From Methanobacterium sp. (GTDB taxonomy: Archaea > Methanobacteriota > Methanobacteria > Methanobacteriales > Methanobacteriaceae), in contig PLXT01000118.1 of the NCBI GenBank assembly GCA_003151535.1, positions 1 to 16,661 of the forward strand: a stretch of 16,661 bases of DNA. The letters are read 5' to 3'. The notes beneath the pieces are model-generated. The model saw nothing but the letters and a program-made list of their open reading frames with translations, was not told where the DNA came from and made no database searches. Shown one piece after another: positions 6,867 through 15,417 of the stretch. How positions within the stretch are numbered: the first letter of the stretch is position 1; each line of letters opens with the position of its first letter. The position numbers were made by a program, and so were the translations under genes.

Positions 6867-7790
6867 CTATTCAATAAATGTCAACCATTGATGTTTATCT
6901 TCATTTGAACCATTGACTACTGCAAAAAAAGCATCTTGAATATCTTTAGTTATACTTCCTCTAAAACCTCCTCCAACTAGGATCTTATCAACTGAACGTA
7001 CAGGTGTAACTTCAGCTGCAGTACCTGTAAGGAAAACTTCGTCTGATATGTATAACATTTCCCTTGGGATCTGTTCCTCCCGGACTTCTAAACCCATCTC
7101 ACCGGCAAGAGTAATTACAGCATCACGTGTCAAACCAGATAACAGGGATGATGAGATAGGTGGTGTGTAAATTACCCCATCTAGAACAACGAAAATATTC
7201 TCCCCACTACCTTCACTGACCATTCCTTGGTAATCAAGCATTATACCCTCATCGTATCCGTTAGTGATAGATTCCATTTTCGCCAGTTGTGAATTCATAT
7301 AATTTGAACCGGCTTTCGCCATGTTGGGCATGGTATCTGGTGCCATTCTACGCCAACTAGATACTCCAACTTCAACACCTTTTTCTATTGCTTCTTCACC
7401 CAAATATTTTCCCCATGGCCATGCTGCAATCACTGTTTCAACAGGGCAGTTCAAAGGGTACACACCTAGTTCGCCGTAACCTCTAAATGCCACAGGCCTT
7501 ATATAACAATGTTTTAAACCATTGATCTTTATTGTATCTATAATAGCTTGGCAAATCTCCTCAACTGAATACGGTATATCCATTCTATAAATCTTCCCAG
7601 AATTTACAAGACGTTGAACATGTTCTCGCAAACGGAAAATAGCAGGGCCTTTTTTGGTATTGTAACATCTTATACCCTCAAAAACGCTTGATCCATAATG
7701 AACTACGTGGGATAGAACGTGTAAATTTGCATTCTTCCAATCAACAATTTTTCCATTAAACCATATTTTTCCAGATTCATCAAATGCCAT
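6867..7790 (-). CDS. ilvE: Branched-chain amino acid aminotransferase
   Basis: A 307-residue fold-type IV PLP aminotransferase that transfers the amino group from glutamate to the 2-oxo acids of valine, isoleucine and leucine. Landmarks are HYGSSVFEGIRCY near 31-43, the PLP lysine Lys159 in MAKAGSNYMNS, SEGSGENIF (192-200) and TGTAAEVTPVRSVD (255-268). These match branched-chain transaminases rather than D-alanine transaminase or 4-amino-4-deoxychorismate lyase, and the length is typical. ATG at 7790 is preceded by GAGGGATAACC. The gene is separate from ilvBNC, some 5 kb away on the same strand, and is convergent with cobT. A TATA-like TTTTATAAAT lies at 7841-7850 on the minus strand. Confidence 0.96.
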   Translation of the reverse strand: MAFDESGKIWFNGKIVDWKNANLHVLSHVVHYGSSVFEGIRCYNTKKGPAIFRLREHVQRLVNSGKIYRMDIPYSVEEICQAIIDTIKINGLKHCYIRPVAFRGYGELGVYPLNCPVETVIAAWPWGKYLGEEAIEKGVEVGVSSWRRMAPDTMPNMAKAGSNYMNSQLAKMESITNGYDEGIMLDYQGMVSEGSGENIFVVLDGVIYTPPISSSLLSGLTRDAVITLAGEMGLEVREEQIPREMLYISDEVFLTGTAAEVTPVRSVDKILVGGGFRGSITKDIQDAFFAVVNGSNEDKHQWLTFIE

Positions 7791-7840
7791 GGTTATCCCT
7801 CAAATTTATTAGTTATACTTATTCACCATAGAATAAATAG

Positions 7841-7850
7841 ATTTATAAAA
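7841..7850 (-). promoter_or_regulatory. Candidate TATA box of ilvE
   Basis: On the minus strand this reads TTTTATAAAT, about 51-60 bases before the ilvE ATG, predicting a leader of roughly 30 bases. A second TATA-like sequence further upstream (7897-7908, readable on either strand) is an alternative. Confidence 0.4.
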
Positions 7851-7899
7851 GAAAATTTATTTTTAAATAAACATAAAGTAAAATGTGAAGAAAAAAATA

Positions 7900-7908
7900 T
7901 TTATATAC
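7900..7908 (+). promoter_or_regulatory. TATA-like element of uncertain direction
   Basis: TTTATATAC preceded by an A-rich, BRE-like stretch is a strong archaeal TATA match on the plus strand, 141 bases upstream of the first tRNA-Val. On the minus strand it reads GTATATAAATA and could serve ilvE with a longer leader. Nothing recognisable lies between it and the tRNA promoter at 8016. Confidence 0.35.
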
Positions 7909-8015
7909 ATCTTGATATTAATTACAGTGTATTCTGCTAATTGAATAACTTTAAAACTGGATTAGATTTATATAATTATTAAAGATCAAAATATTAATTA
8001 CATTTCTTGAAAAGG

Positions 8016-8024
8016 TTTATATAG
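8016..8024 (+). promoter_or_regulatory. TATA box of tRNA-Val(UAC)
   Basis: TTTATATAG preceded by purine-rich GAAAAGG (BRE-like) is centred about 29 bases before the mature tRNA 5' end, so transcription should begin within a few bases of the tRNA. Confidence 0.7.
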
Positions 8025-8047
8025 CCAAAGAGCTAATATGAGAGAAG

Positions 8048-8123
<76 letters not shown>

Positions 8124-8130
8124 TAATGCA

Positions 8131-8137
8131 TTTTTTT
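8131..8137 (+). terminator. T7 run after tRNA-Val(UAC)
   Basis: Seven T residues begin 11 bases past the tRNA 3' end, with further T-rich sequence following; a likely stop signal that would give the second tRNA its own transcript. Confidence 0.5.
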
Positions 8138-8260
8138 AAGAATTTTAATGTTTAGACTAATCACAAGTACTAATTCACAGATCGAAACTTATGATGACAT
8201 TAAAATCGATTTTTACATATATTTGTTATTATCAAGAATTAGAAAATCAATTTTATATCA

Positions 8261-8336
<76 letters not shown>

Positions 8337-8440
8337 ATATAACTATTTTTAACGAATTTACCTGTTGCGTAATGAAATTAATTATCTTATAAAGTAAAAA
8401 AATTTGATCTAAAAAAAATAATATTGATCAATAATACTCT

Positions 8441-9238
8441 TCAAAGAATTATAATTAAAACAACATATATCAGCATTGAAACAAAGAATACTATAGTTCC
8501 TTTGGTCAATGTGACGTTTAAATCCTTTTCTGCCACAAAAACTAGACCATATGAAAGTAAAGCCGAAGAAAGTATCTTTGAGATACCAATAAGTGCAGTA
8601 TTCTTATCAAATATGCCTATTATGTCGGTTACAATCGTTGAAAGTAAAAGTACTATAACTATTAATGCTAATGTATTACTTAAAATTGCCTTTATTTCAG
8701 GCATAATATTGCCAAAATTGTAACCGGGCCTTATTATCTTAGTTTTTCCACCTTTAGATAAATTTCCTCGCCTTGCTGAGCTAAAAATTGAAGGAGTTAA
8801 TCTACTAGAATTTTTTATGGGCGAATAATTATCTGAATCATCTGATTCTTCATTTATTGGGGTTTCATAGATATTCTCTTCTTTTTTTGAGAATTTTTTT
8901 GCTATGCTAACCAAAGCGTCCTTGTCTATAAGTTTAATATTACGTCTGCCACCATAGTTTATAGCACTGTTGGTGAAATATGATGAAGTCACAACAACGA
9001 TCTTCGATGCTTTAAGGGTCTTCCCAATCATTTCCATTTCCTTTAAAACGTCTAGACCTACTTCCCATTCTTCATCATAATTTTTAACAGCAACTACTAC
9101 TCCCATATCACCCACTACTGTGGATAAAACTCCGTAGATGTCTATTACATGTCGGGATGTTTTGAAGTCTTTATAAACTTTGAACCCAGATTCTTCCATA
9201 ACCTTTCCTATGAACTGGACCAACCTATTTTTTTCCAA
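8441..9238 (-). CDS. Membrane protein with N-terminal Mrr/restriction-endonuclease-like domain, degenerate active site
   Basis: A protein of about 265 residues (268 if started at the GTG at 9247). Numbering from that GTG, residues 1 to about 115 look like a restriction-endonuclease-fold (Mrr-like) domain: Asp36 in RHVIDIYG, a strand ending VVVAVKNY with Lys55, then IVVVTSSYFTNSAINY typical of the family's later helix/strand. The acid expected two residues before the lysine in a D-x(n)-[DEQ]-x-K site is Ala53. A polar, low-complexity linker covers about 115-180, followed by three predicted membrane segments near 190-213, 217-238 and 250-268. The TTG at 9238 is preferred because AGGTGA sits 5 bases before it; in the GTG option that site overlaps the start codon. 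It diverges from surE. Function unknown: a membrane-anchored DNA-binding or sensing role is only a guess. Confidence 0.8.
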   Translation of the reverse strand: MEKNRLVQFIGKVMEESGFKVYKDFKTSRHVIDIYGVLSTVVGDMGVVVAVKNYDEEWEVGLDVLKEMEMIGKTLKASKIVVVTSSYFTNSAINYGGRRNIKLIDKDALVSIAKKFSKKEENIYETPINEESDDSDNYSPIKNSSRLTPSIFSSARRGNLSKGGKTKIIRPGYNFGNIMPEIKAILSNTLALIVIVLLLSTIVTDIIGIFDKNTALIGISKILSSALLSYGLVFVAEKDLNVTLTKGTIVFFVSMLIYVVLIIIL

Positions 9239-9405
9239 TTTACTCACCTTAAAGTACCTTAGGGAATGATATTTTACATTATCTTTATTATCATTATTTA
9301 ATAAGTATTATTAATTCTTTTCTAATTTAATATACTTAAAATTGTCCCTATCTTCTACTCTTTGCCACGCAATCTTTTTGAATGTTGAGTTATAAATACA
9401 TCATT

Positions 9406-10182
9406 ATGAGAATTCTTATTACAAACGACGATGGAGTTAACTCTTCAGGAATAATGGCTGCTAAAAAGGCTGTTGAAGATCTAGGGAAGATCGATGTGGT
9501 GGCTCCTGCAACACAGCAGAGTGGTATTGGACATGCACTTACTCTATTTGAGCCAATTAGGGTTACATCAACGAAGCTTCCAGATTCAAGCGAAGCATTT
9601 TCAGTTTCAGGAACTCCAACAGATGCAGTTATTATAGGTATTTATGAAGTAACTGAAAAGAAACCTGATCTTGTAATATCTGGTATTAACATAGGGGAAA
9701 ACCTAGGAAAATCTGAACTTACAACATCTGGTACAATAGGTGCTGCTATGGAGGCAGCTGTTCATGGTATCCCTTCTATTGCGGTTTCGCTTCAAGTAAC
9801 ACGGGGTGACATCAAGTTCCATGATGGACATGTAGAACTCGATTATAGACATGCATCCAAAATATTGAATAGAGTAGCAAAGAAGGTAATTGAAAAAGGC
9901 CTGCCTTCTGGTGTTGATCTATTAAATCTTAATATACCGTCACATCCTTCGAGTGATAATCTCAAACTGACACGATTAGGAGATAGAATGTATAATATTC
10001 ATATTGAAAAAAGACTTGATCCTAGAGGTAGACCTTACTACTGGATTGATGGTGATCCAATTGTTAACGATGAATATGGTACCGATGTGCATATGCTTAA
10101 AAAGGAGAGATGTGCGAGTTTAACACCAATATCATTAGATTGTACAACAAAGCTGGATGTTATGAATGGTTGGCTTGATTAG
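9406..10182 (+). CDS. surE: 5'/3'-nucleotidase SurE
   Basis: A 258-residue SurE phosphatase, which dephosphorylates nucleoside monophosphates (and in some species short polyphosphates) using a divalent metal. The N-terminal MRILITNDDGVNSSG carries ligands Asp8 and Asp9; Ser39 in QQSGIGHALT and Asn95 in ISGINIGENLG complete the metal site. GTPTDAV and TTSGTIGAAMEA are also characteristic. I chose ATG at 9406 because it gives the standard family start; an in-frame ATG at 9382 would add eight residues (MLSYKYII) absent from typical SurE. Neither start has a clear ribosome-binding site, unlike most genes in the window. A TATA-like TTTAATATAC lies at 9326-9335. Confidence 0.95.
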   Translation: MRILITNDDGVNSSGIMAAKKAVEDLGKIDVVAPATQQSGIGHALTLFEPIRVTSTKLPDSSEAFSVSGTPTDAVIIGIYEVTEKKPDLVISGINIGENLGKSELTTSGTIGAAMEAAVHGIPSIAVSLQVTRGDIKFHDGHVELDYRHASKILNRVAKKVIEKGLPSGVDLLNLNIPSHPSSDNLKLTRLGDRMYNIHIEKRLDPRGRPYYWIDGDPIVNDEYGTDVHMLKKERCASLTPISLDCTTKLDVMNGWLD

Positions 10183-10931
10183 ATCTTATTTATATGATAT
10201 TTCCTAAGAACTAATATACTAATAAAAAATAATTAAAAAATGAAAAAAATTCCAGAAGAAATTTCATATAAATCTCATTAATTATTTGCATATTTTTTTT
10301 TAATCAAACTATCGTGTTAACCAGCATATTTTAAATATCCAAATTAACTAGATTTTAAGTCTTCAAGTTGAATAATTTACGTAAATAAAAAAAACATTTA
10401 ATGGATATTATATGAGTATTGTGATCTGTTAGTAATTTATTATTTTGATATTAGATTGAAGAATTCTTAGATTTTTATTTGATTTTAGATAATATTTTTT
10501 TATCTTACAGACATGCATTGCAAGTGTAACTTTTTATTTAATATTCTACTGAAGAAAATTTAAATATCTTATTTTTGGTTATTTTGCATTTAAGCTACTT
10601 ATTAATATAATGTATCTAATTGTAAAATTTTTTGTTGGTGAATTATTTAATAAGGCTTAAATTATCATGTTTAACAATATTTATTTATTATTTTATGATA
10701 TCTTATGTTATAATCTGGTAATTGTAAATTTTAACAATTAATAGAAAATTTATATTAAATTTGAATAATCTTTTTATACAGTAGAATATCTTTTTAAATT
10801 TTAAAAGAAATTTATTACATAGAAACAATTATTATCCTACAGTAGAATAAAATTTAATTTTTTACTAAAAATTTAATTTAAATTAAGTATAAAATTAATT
10901 CAGAGTAATTTTCTATAAAAAAAAATTCATG
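10183..10931. other. 749-bp AT-rich gene-free gap
   Basis: No credible ORF, tRNA or recognised RNA on either strand. It holds a T9 run at about 10293-10301 (possible surE terminator), a 10-bp palindrome AAGAATTCTT near 10459, an inverted repeat TAATTGT/ACAATTA at 10719-10740, two copies of TACAGTAGAATA (10777-10788 and 10838-10849) and a tandem AAATTTAATTT near 10852-10879. The composition is so AT-rich that most of these could be chance. It lies between the 3' ends of surE and the marker-12 gene. Confidence 0.6.
10777..10849 (+). repeat. TACAGTAGAATA, two copies 61 bp apart
   Basis: Exact 12-mers at 10777-10788 and 10838-10849. The core CAGTAGAATA occurs a third time at 6805-6814, in the cobT/ilvE spacer. 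All three are in gene-free DNA downstream of genes. The repeated core contains C and G residues, which makes chance recurrence less likely than for the surrounding A/T strings. Confidence 0.5.
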
Positions 10932-11930
10932 TTAGAATCCCACAACTTTAATTCCCAAAATATTTTTCGCACCTTTAAAAACGGCTTCAGCAATTTGAGC
11001 ACTGCCAACTGAACCTGATGTGGCCGGCAATTTTTGAACATGGATTGATCCTTTTAATCCTAGTTTAATTTCATTAAAAAAATCATAAGGTCTCTCCATA
11101 GAACCAATGGATCCTGTTAAGATAACTCCTTCGAGTTTTGAATTGGATATTCCTATAATGCCATATATTTCCATCAATATGGTCATAATCATGCTTTGGA
11201 AGGCTAATAAAGCTTTCTTATCGCCTTCTATATATCTTTTAAGAAGTTCATCCTTTGCTTTTGTAACTTTGGTGTTTAAATCTGCAATTTTAACTGCCCC
11301 TGCTTCTGAAAAACATTCGTTGGCTGATCTTAATCCATCATCAATATCTCTAAGCATTTGCAGATCTAAGGGGCCATGAACTATGCCCATAGCACCTAAA
11401 CAGGCATCCATTGCTCCACGTATCTTCCCTTCTTCAATGAGGATGCTAACTGTATTTGAACTTATATCTGATACAATCATATTTTCAAAGCCAGTTTCCA
11501 AATATGCATTGTAACAAATACTTATTTTTTCCGAACTTGCATGATGAGAATAAGCTGATTTAAATCTAATATCGAGACATTCTGTATTTTTATGTATTCC
11601 TGGGATAACAACAGTTGGAATTCCTGATTTTTCTATCTCATCGTAGACGGCAGTTCCACCACCAGTGACTTTACCCGCACCTTCCATGGACAGAATACCT
11701 CTATCTTTAACCTTTTCAATTGGTGTGATAGCATTTATACCATCTCCCATTGCATAGGTAATAGCCATGAGATCAATAGAATTTTGATCTATTCTTTTAT
11801 TAAGTTCTTCAAGTGCAGAAACATCGCCTTTTGATAATTCTTCCCTTCCAATTTTGAAGTGTGTAGGTTTACTAGTAAGTATACTAAAAGAAACTCCTGT
11901 TGTGCCGTGATCCATACCAACGAAGACCAT
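10932..11930 (-). CDS. mmp12: Methanogenesis marker protein 12 (ASKHA-fold)
   Basis: A 332-residue protein recognised as methanogenesis marker 12, a family found essentially in methanogens and of unproven function. It has an ASKHA (actin/sugar kinase/Hsp70) ATPase layout: phosphate-1 loop GMDHGTTG at 5-12, a second phosphate loop SDISSNTVSI (154-163), and an adenosine-type segment LTGSIGSMERP (271-281). The C-terminal half also has a glycine-rich PATSGSVGSAQIAEA segment. ATG at 11930 is supported by GGTGGA 5 bases upstream. It follows ilvC by 111 bases, which contain a TATA-like TATAAA (minus strand, about 11991-11996) and a T-rich tract, so it may be transcribed independently of the ilv operon. 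The name is a family label, not a known reaction. Confidence 0.88.
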   Translation of the reverse strand: MVFVGMDHGTTGVSFSILTSKPTHFKIGREELSKGDVSALEELNKRIDQNSIDLMAITYAMGDGINAITPIEKVKDRGILSMEGAGKVTGGGTAVYDEIEKSGIPTVVIPGIHKNTECLDIRFKSAYSHHASSEKISICYNAYLETGFENMIVSDISSNTVSILIEEGKIRGAMDACLGAMGIVHGPLDLQMLRDIDDGLRSANECFSEAGAVKIADLNTKVTKAKDELLKRYIEGDKKALLAFQSMIMTILMEIYGIIGISNSKLEGVILTGSIGSMERPYDFFNEIKLGLKGSIHVQKLPATSGSVGSAQIAEAVFKGAKNILGIKVVGF

Positions 11931-11990
11931 ATTTATCCACCATTTCCCATAAAAGTATTTTTCATCGAAATTAATTGATTATGTTCATAG

Positions 11991-11997
11991 TTTATAG
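11991..11997 (-). promoter_or_regulatory. Candidate TATA box of mmp12
   Basis: CTATAAA on the minus strand, about 61-67 bases before the ATG, predicts a start near 11967 and a leader of roughly 35 bases that includes the GGTGGA ribosome-binding site. Confidence 0.4.
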
Positions 11998-12020
11998 CTT
12001 GATATTTAGATGAATTTAAA

Positions 12021-12030
12021 CAAAAAGAAA
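12021..12030 (-). terminator. T-rich tract downstream of ilvC
   Basis: TTTCTTTTTG on the minus strand starts about 11 bases after the ilvC stop. It could end the ilvBNC transcript before mmp12; weak, composition-based evidence. Confidence 0.3.
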
Positions 12031-12040
12031 GGGAAATTAA

Positions 12041-13027
12041 TTATTTTTGAAGTCCACACAATTTTCTGAGTTTGGCTCCAACCTTTTCAATTTGCAGATC
12101 TGCTTCAATTGCCCTTAGCCTGTTGAGCATAGGTCTTCCAGCATTATTTTCGGTTGCCCATTCTTTGGTAAATTCGCCAGTTTGAATTTCTTCTAATATT
12201 TTTTTCATTTCTGCTCTAGTTTCAGAGGTGACGATCCGTTTTCTCCTTGCAAGACCGCCATATTCTGCTGTGTTACTGACGTCGTTCCACATTCCTGCAA
12301 ATCCTTTTGCATATATTAGATCAACAATGAGTTTTAGTTCGTGGCATGTTTCAAAATATGCGATTTCTGGTTGGTATCCTGCTTCAACAAGGGTTTGGAA
12401 ACCAGCGGAGATAAGTTCTGTTGCTCCGCCACAAAGTACAACTTGTTCACCAAATAGATCTGTTTCAGTTTCTTCTTTGAAAGTTGTTTTAAGAACTCCA
12501 GCTCTTGTTAGCCCAGATCCTTGACCCATGGCGAGAGCAATTTGAGTTGCATCCCCGGTGTAATCTCTTTCAACAGCAACTAATCCGGGTACTCCGAATC
12601 CTTCTTCATATGTTTTTCTAACCATGGCACCTGGTCCTTTTGGAGCAATCATAGTTATATTGACATTTTCTGGAGGGTTTATGTATCCGAAATGAATGTT
12701 GTATCCATGTGAAAAGGATAATGTATTCCCTTCTTTTAAATGATCTTTAATAGACTCATTATATACTTGACCTTGAATTTCATCAGGTATGAGAATGTGT
12801 ATTACATCTGCAACTTCTGAAGCTTCTTCAACAGTCATAACAGTTAAACCATCTGCTTTAGCTTTTTTCCAGGATGATCCATCTTTTCTTAATCCCACAA
12901 CAACATTTAACCCACTTTCATGCATGTTCCTGGACTGTGCCATTCCTTGACTTCCATAACCTATGACAGCAACTGTTTTATTTTTTAAGATGTTTAAGTC
13001 GACATCTTTTTCATAGTACATTTTCAT
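12041..13027 (-). CDS. ilvC: Ketol-acid reductoisomerase, class I
   Basis: A 328-residue short (class I) KARI that isomerises and reduces acetolactate or acetohydroxybutyrate to the dihydroxy acid, the second shared step to valine, leucine and isoleucine. The Rossmann motif GYGSQG is at 23-28. The coenzyme loop GLRKDGSSW has Arg47 and Ser51/Ser52, a pattern suggesting NADPH preference. Catalytic His107 and the Mg ligands Asp190, Glu194, Glu226 and Glu230 are all present (TDLFGEQ, FETCHELKLIVDL). ATG at 13027 has a strong AGGAGG site 7 bases upstream; the next ATG two codons later would be too far from it. It follows ilvN by 74 bases, completing the ilvBNC operon. Confidence 0.98.
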   Translation of the reverse strand: MKMYYEKDVDLNILKNKTVAVIGYGSQGMAQSRNMHESGLNVVVGLRKDGSSWKKAKADGLTVMTVEEASEVADVIHILIPDEIQGQVYNESIKDHLKEGNTLSFSHGYNIHFGYINPPENVNITMIAPKGPGAMVRKTYEEGFGVPGLVAVERDYTGDATQIALAMGQGSGLTRAGVLKTTFKEETETDLFGEQVVLCGGATELISAGFQTLVEAGYQPEIAYFETCHELKLIVDLIYAKGFAGMWNDVSNTAEYGGLARRKRIVTSETRAEMKKILEEIQTGEFTKEWATENNAGRPMLNRLRAIEADLQIEKVGAKLRKLCGLQK

Positions 13028-13101
13028 TTTTTTCCCTCCTTTAATAAGAAAATTTTGTTCAAATTCTTTTTAGTTGATTCTATTTTTTTAATTCGGTAAA
13101 T

Positions 13102-13602
13102 CTAAATTGTTTTATTGCCTCTAGAAATTGCGGTTGGTCCTGTTCTGGCAATTTCTTTAATTCCAAATGTCCTTACTAAATCTATAAGAGCTTCAATTTT
13201 CTCAGGTGAACCAGTTATTTCGATTGTAAGCGTTTCTGGACTGACATCTATTATTCTTCCACGGAATATATTGGCGTACTGTATAATCTCAGATCTATTC
13301 TTCTCTGTTGATGTATGAACCTTAATAAGACACAGTTCTCGTTTGACAGTGATTTCTGGGTCGAGATCTCTGACTTTAATAACATCGATGAGTTTATTTA
13401 ACTGCTTAGTCACTTGTTCCAAGACTTTTTCATCACCTTTCGCTATGATGGTCATTCTTGCAAGATTTTCTTGTTCAGATGTACCAACAGTAATATTTTC
13501 AATGTTATAACCCCTTCTAGTGAAAAGACCAGCAACTCTTTGGAGAACACCGGGTTTGTGAAGGACTAATGCGCTTATTATATGAGTTTTGCTTTTATCC
13601 AT
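13102..13602 (-). CDS. ilvN: Acetolactate synthase small (regulatory) subunit
   Basis: A 166-residue ACT-domain regulatory subunit that binds IlvB, stimulates it and typically confers feedback inhibition by valine. The ACT domain spans about 6-78 (HIISALVLHKPGVLQRVAGLF, listed by its key Gly18 and Asn33 region, then GYNIENITVG); the C-terminal small-subunit domain spans about 86-158 (RELCLIKV, FRGRIIDVSPETLTIEITG, FGIKEIARTG). The frame is open 81 bases further up, but the true start is ATG at 13602: homology begins there and GGTGGTGAT lies 4 bases upstream. That site is inside the last codons of ilvB, whose TAA is separated from this ATG by a single base, so translational coupling and a fixed subunit ratio are likely. 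Confidence 0.96.
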   Translation of the reverse strand: MDKSKTHIISALVLHKPGVLQRVAGLFTRRGYNIENITVGTSEQENLARMTIIAKGDEKVLEQVTKQLNKLIDVIKVRDLDPEITVKRELCLIKVHTSTEKNRSEIIQYANIFRGRIIDVSPETLTIEITGSPEKIEALIDLVRTFGIKEIARTGPTAISRGNKTI

Positions 13603-13603
13603 C

Positions 13604-15346
13604 TTAATCACCACCCTTATCTTTATCCATTGGTTTATAAAGAATTTCTCCTGGTGTTTCCCTTTCAACTTTATACTCGCCAATGATTTCAGTTAATCCA
13701 CAACCTGACGGGACCATTGGAAGTATCTCATCAGGATCTATAACTACATCTATAAGATATGGTTCATCAGATCGAATAGCTTTTTTAACAGTTTCATACA
13801 TTTCTCCAGGTTTTTCCACTCTTTCTGCACTTATACCAAATGATTCAGCGAGTTTAACAAAGTCTGGACTCTGCCCCAAATCAGTATAAGACATCCTTTT
13901 GTTATAAAATAACTTCTGCCATTGAGAAACCATACCGAGTCGTCTGTTATCTAAAACACAGATTACAACAGGTATATCATATTCTTTGACTGTGGCAAGG
14001 TCCTGACAAACCATTAGAAATCCCCCATCACCACAAACAGCAACTACATCATTATTGGGCATGGCTATTTTTGCACCCATCGCAGCGGGGAATCCGAATC
14101 CCATAGTGCCTAGTCCTCCGGAAGATATGAATTTTCTGGGATTTCTTGAGGTGAAATAATGGGCCATCCACATTTGATTCTGCCCTACATCTGTAGTTAC
14201 AATTGTATCATGGCTAATGGCTTCAGATAACTCTTTTATTACTTGTTGTGGTTTTAGTGGGATATCATCAAATGATAATCGAGGCATACAAGTATTTTTA
14301 AAATCTATAACATGTTTCAACCAGAGACTATGATCTTTGTTTTCATCTTTTGCCTTTCCAACAACATTTATTAGGTCATTAAGAACACTCTTCGCATCCC
14401 CAACGATTGGAACATCTACATCTACATTTTTACCAATCTCAGCAGGATCAACATCTATATGAACTATTTTAGCATTTTTAGCAAATTCGGCTATTGATCC
14501 AGTTGTACGATCAGAAAACCTACAACCAATTGATATTAGACAATCACAATCGTCGATGATTAAATTTGAAGTTTTTCGACCATGCATCCCTAACATTCCG
14601 AGAGATAATGGATTATCTTCAGGAATAGAACCTTTTCCCATCAATGAAGTAGTTACGGGGGCATCGATCATTGTTGAAAATCTTAAAAGCTCTTCTGAGG
14701 CACCAGATAATATGATTCCACCACCAGCTAGTATTACTGGTTTTTTTGAATTCAATATCATCTTAGCAGCTTTTTTAACCTGTAAAGGATGGCCTTTCAT
14801 GGTAGGTTTGTAACCTGGCAGTTCAATGTCTCTAGCGAGTTCATATTCGAACTCTTCTTCCTGAACATTTTTGGGAAGATCTATAACCACTGGACCATTT
14901 CTACCTGTACCTGCAATATAAAATGCAGATTTTATCATTCCAGGTATTTCTTCGGCTTTCATAGCCTGGTAGTTGTGCTTAGTTATTGGCATTGTAATGC
15001 CTATAGTGTCTACTTCTTGAAAAGCGTCATTACCAATTAAACCTGTTGCTACTTGTCCGGCAATAGCTACAACGGGAGATGAATCCATGTATGCTGTAGC
15101 AATTCCAGTTATTAGGTTAGTTGCACCAGGTCCGGAAGTGCCGATACATACGCCAATTCTTCCCGAGGCCCTTGCAAAACCATCTGCTGCATGTGCTGCG
15201 CATTGTTCGTGCCGTACCAATATATGTCTAAGTTCTGAATCGTATAGTACATCGTATAACGGCAGTAAAACTCCTCCGGGATACCCGAAAACTGTTTCTA
15301 CTCCTTGATCCAATAGTGATTTGATTATGGCTTCGCCACCCTTCAT
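13604..15346 (-). CDS. ilvB: Acetolactate synthase large (catalytic) subunit
   Basis: A 580-residue ThDP/FAD enzyme that condenses pyruvate with pyruvate or 2-oxobutyrate, the first committed step to branched-chain amino acids. The N-terminal pyrimidine-binding domain carries catalytic Glu47 (VRHEQCAAHAADGFAR), the central domain the FAD/Rossmann-like segment, and the C-terminal domain the ThDP-Mg motif from GDG (439-441) to Asn467. The GGLGTMGFGFPAAMGAK segment just before is typical of biosynthetic acetolactate synthase. ATG at 15346 has AAGGTG 5 bases upstream. The final codons GGT GGT GAT TAA serve as the ilvN ribosome-binding site. First gene of the operon, behind a promoter with an operator-like palindrome and a leader of about 90 bases. 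Confidence 0.98.
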   Translation of the reverse strand: MKGGEAIIKSLLDQGVETVFGYPGGVLLPLYDVLYDSELRHILVRHEQCAAHAADGFARASGRIGVCIGTSGPGATNLITGIATAYMDSSPVVAIAGQVATGLIGNDAFQEVDTIGITMPITKHNYQAMKAEEIPGMIKSAFYIAGTGRNGPVVIDLPKNVQEEEFEYELARDIELPGYKPTMKGHPLQVKKAAKMILNSKKPVILAGGGIILSGASEELLRFSTMIDAPVTTSLMGKGSIPEDNPLSLGMLGMHGRKTSNLIIDDCDCLISIGCRFSDRTTGSIAEFAKNAKIVHIDVDPAEIGKNVDVDVPIVGDAKSVLNDLINVVGKAKDENKDHSLWLKHVIDFKNTCMPRLSFDDIPLKPQQVIKELSEAISHDTIVTTDVGQNQMWMAHYFTSRNPRKFISSGGLGTMGFGFPAAMGAKIAMPNNDVVAVCGDGGFLMVCQDLATVKEYDIPVVICVLDNRRLGMVSQWQKLFYNKRMSYTDLGQSPDFVKLAESFGISAERVEKPGEMYETVKKAIRSDEPYLIDVVIDPDEILPMVPSGCGLTEIIGEYKVERETPGEILYKPMDKDKGGD

Positions 15347-15417
15347 AAAAACACCTTATATATTTTAATCACTCTATTTTCTATCTATTATCCTGTTTTA
15401 TTTGTTTCATTCATATT

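Noticed and set aside
8424..8723. Plus-strand 99-residue ORF opposite the membrane segments of the Mrr-like gene
   Set aside because: The minus-strand reading has a coherent soluble domain, linker and three membrane segments with a good ribosome-binding site; the plus-strand reading has none of these.
10183..10931. Replication origin in the long AT-rich gap
   Set aside because: No recognisable origin recognition box repeats and no orc1/cdc6 gene nearby; AT-richness alone is not evidence.
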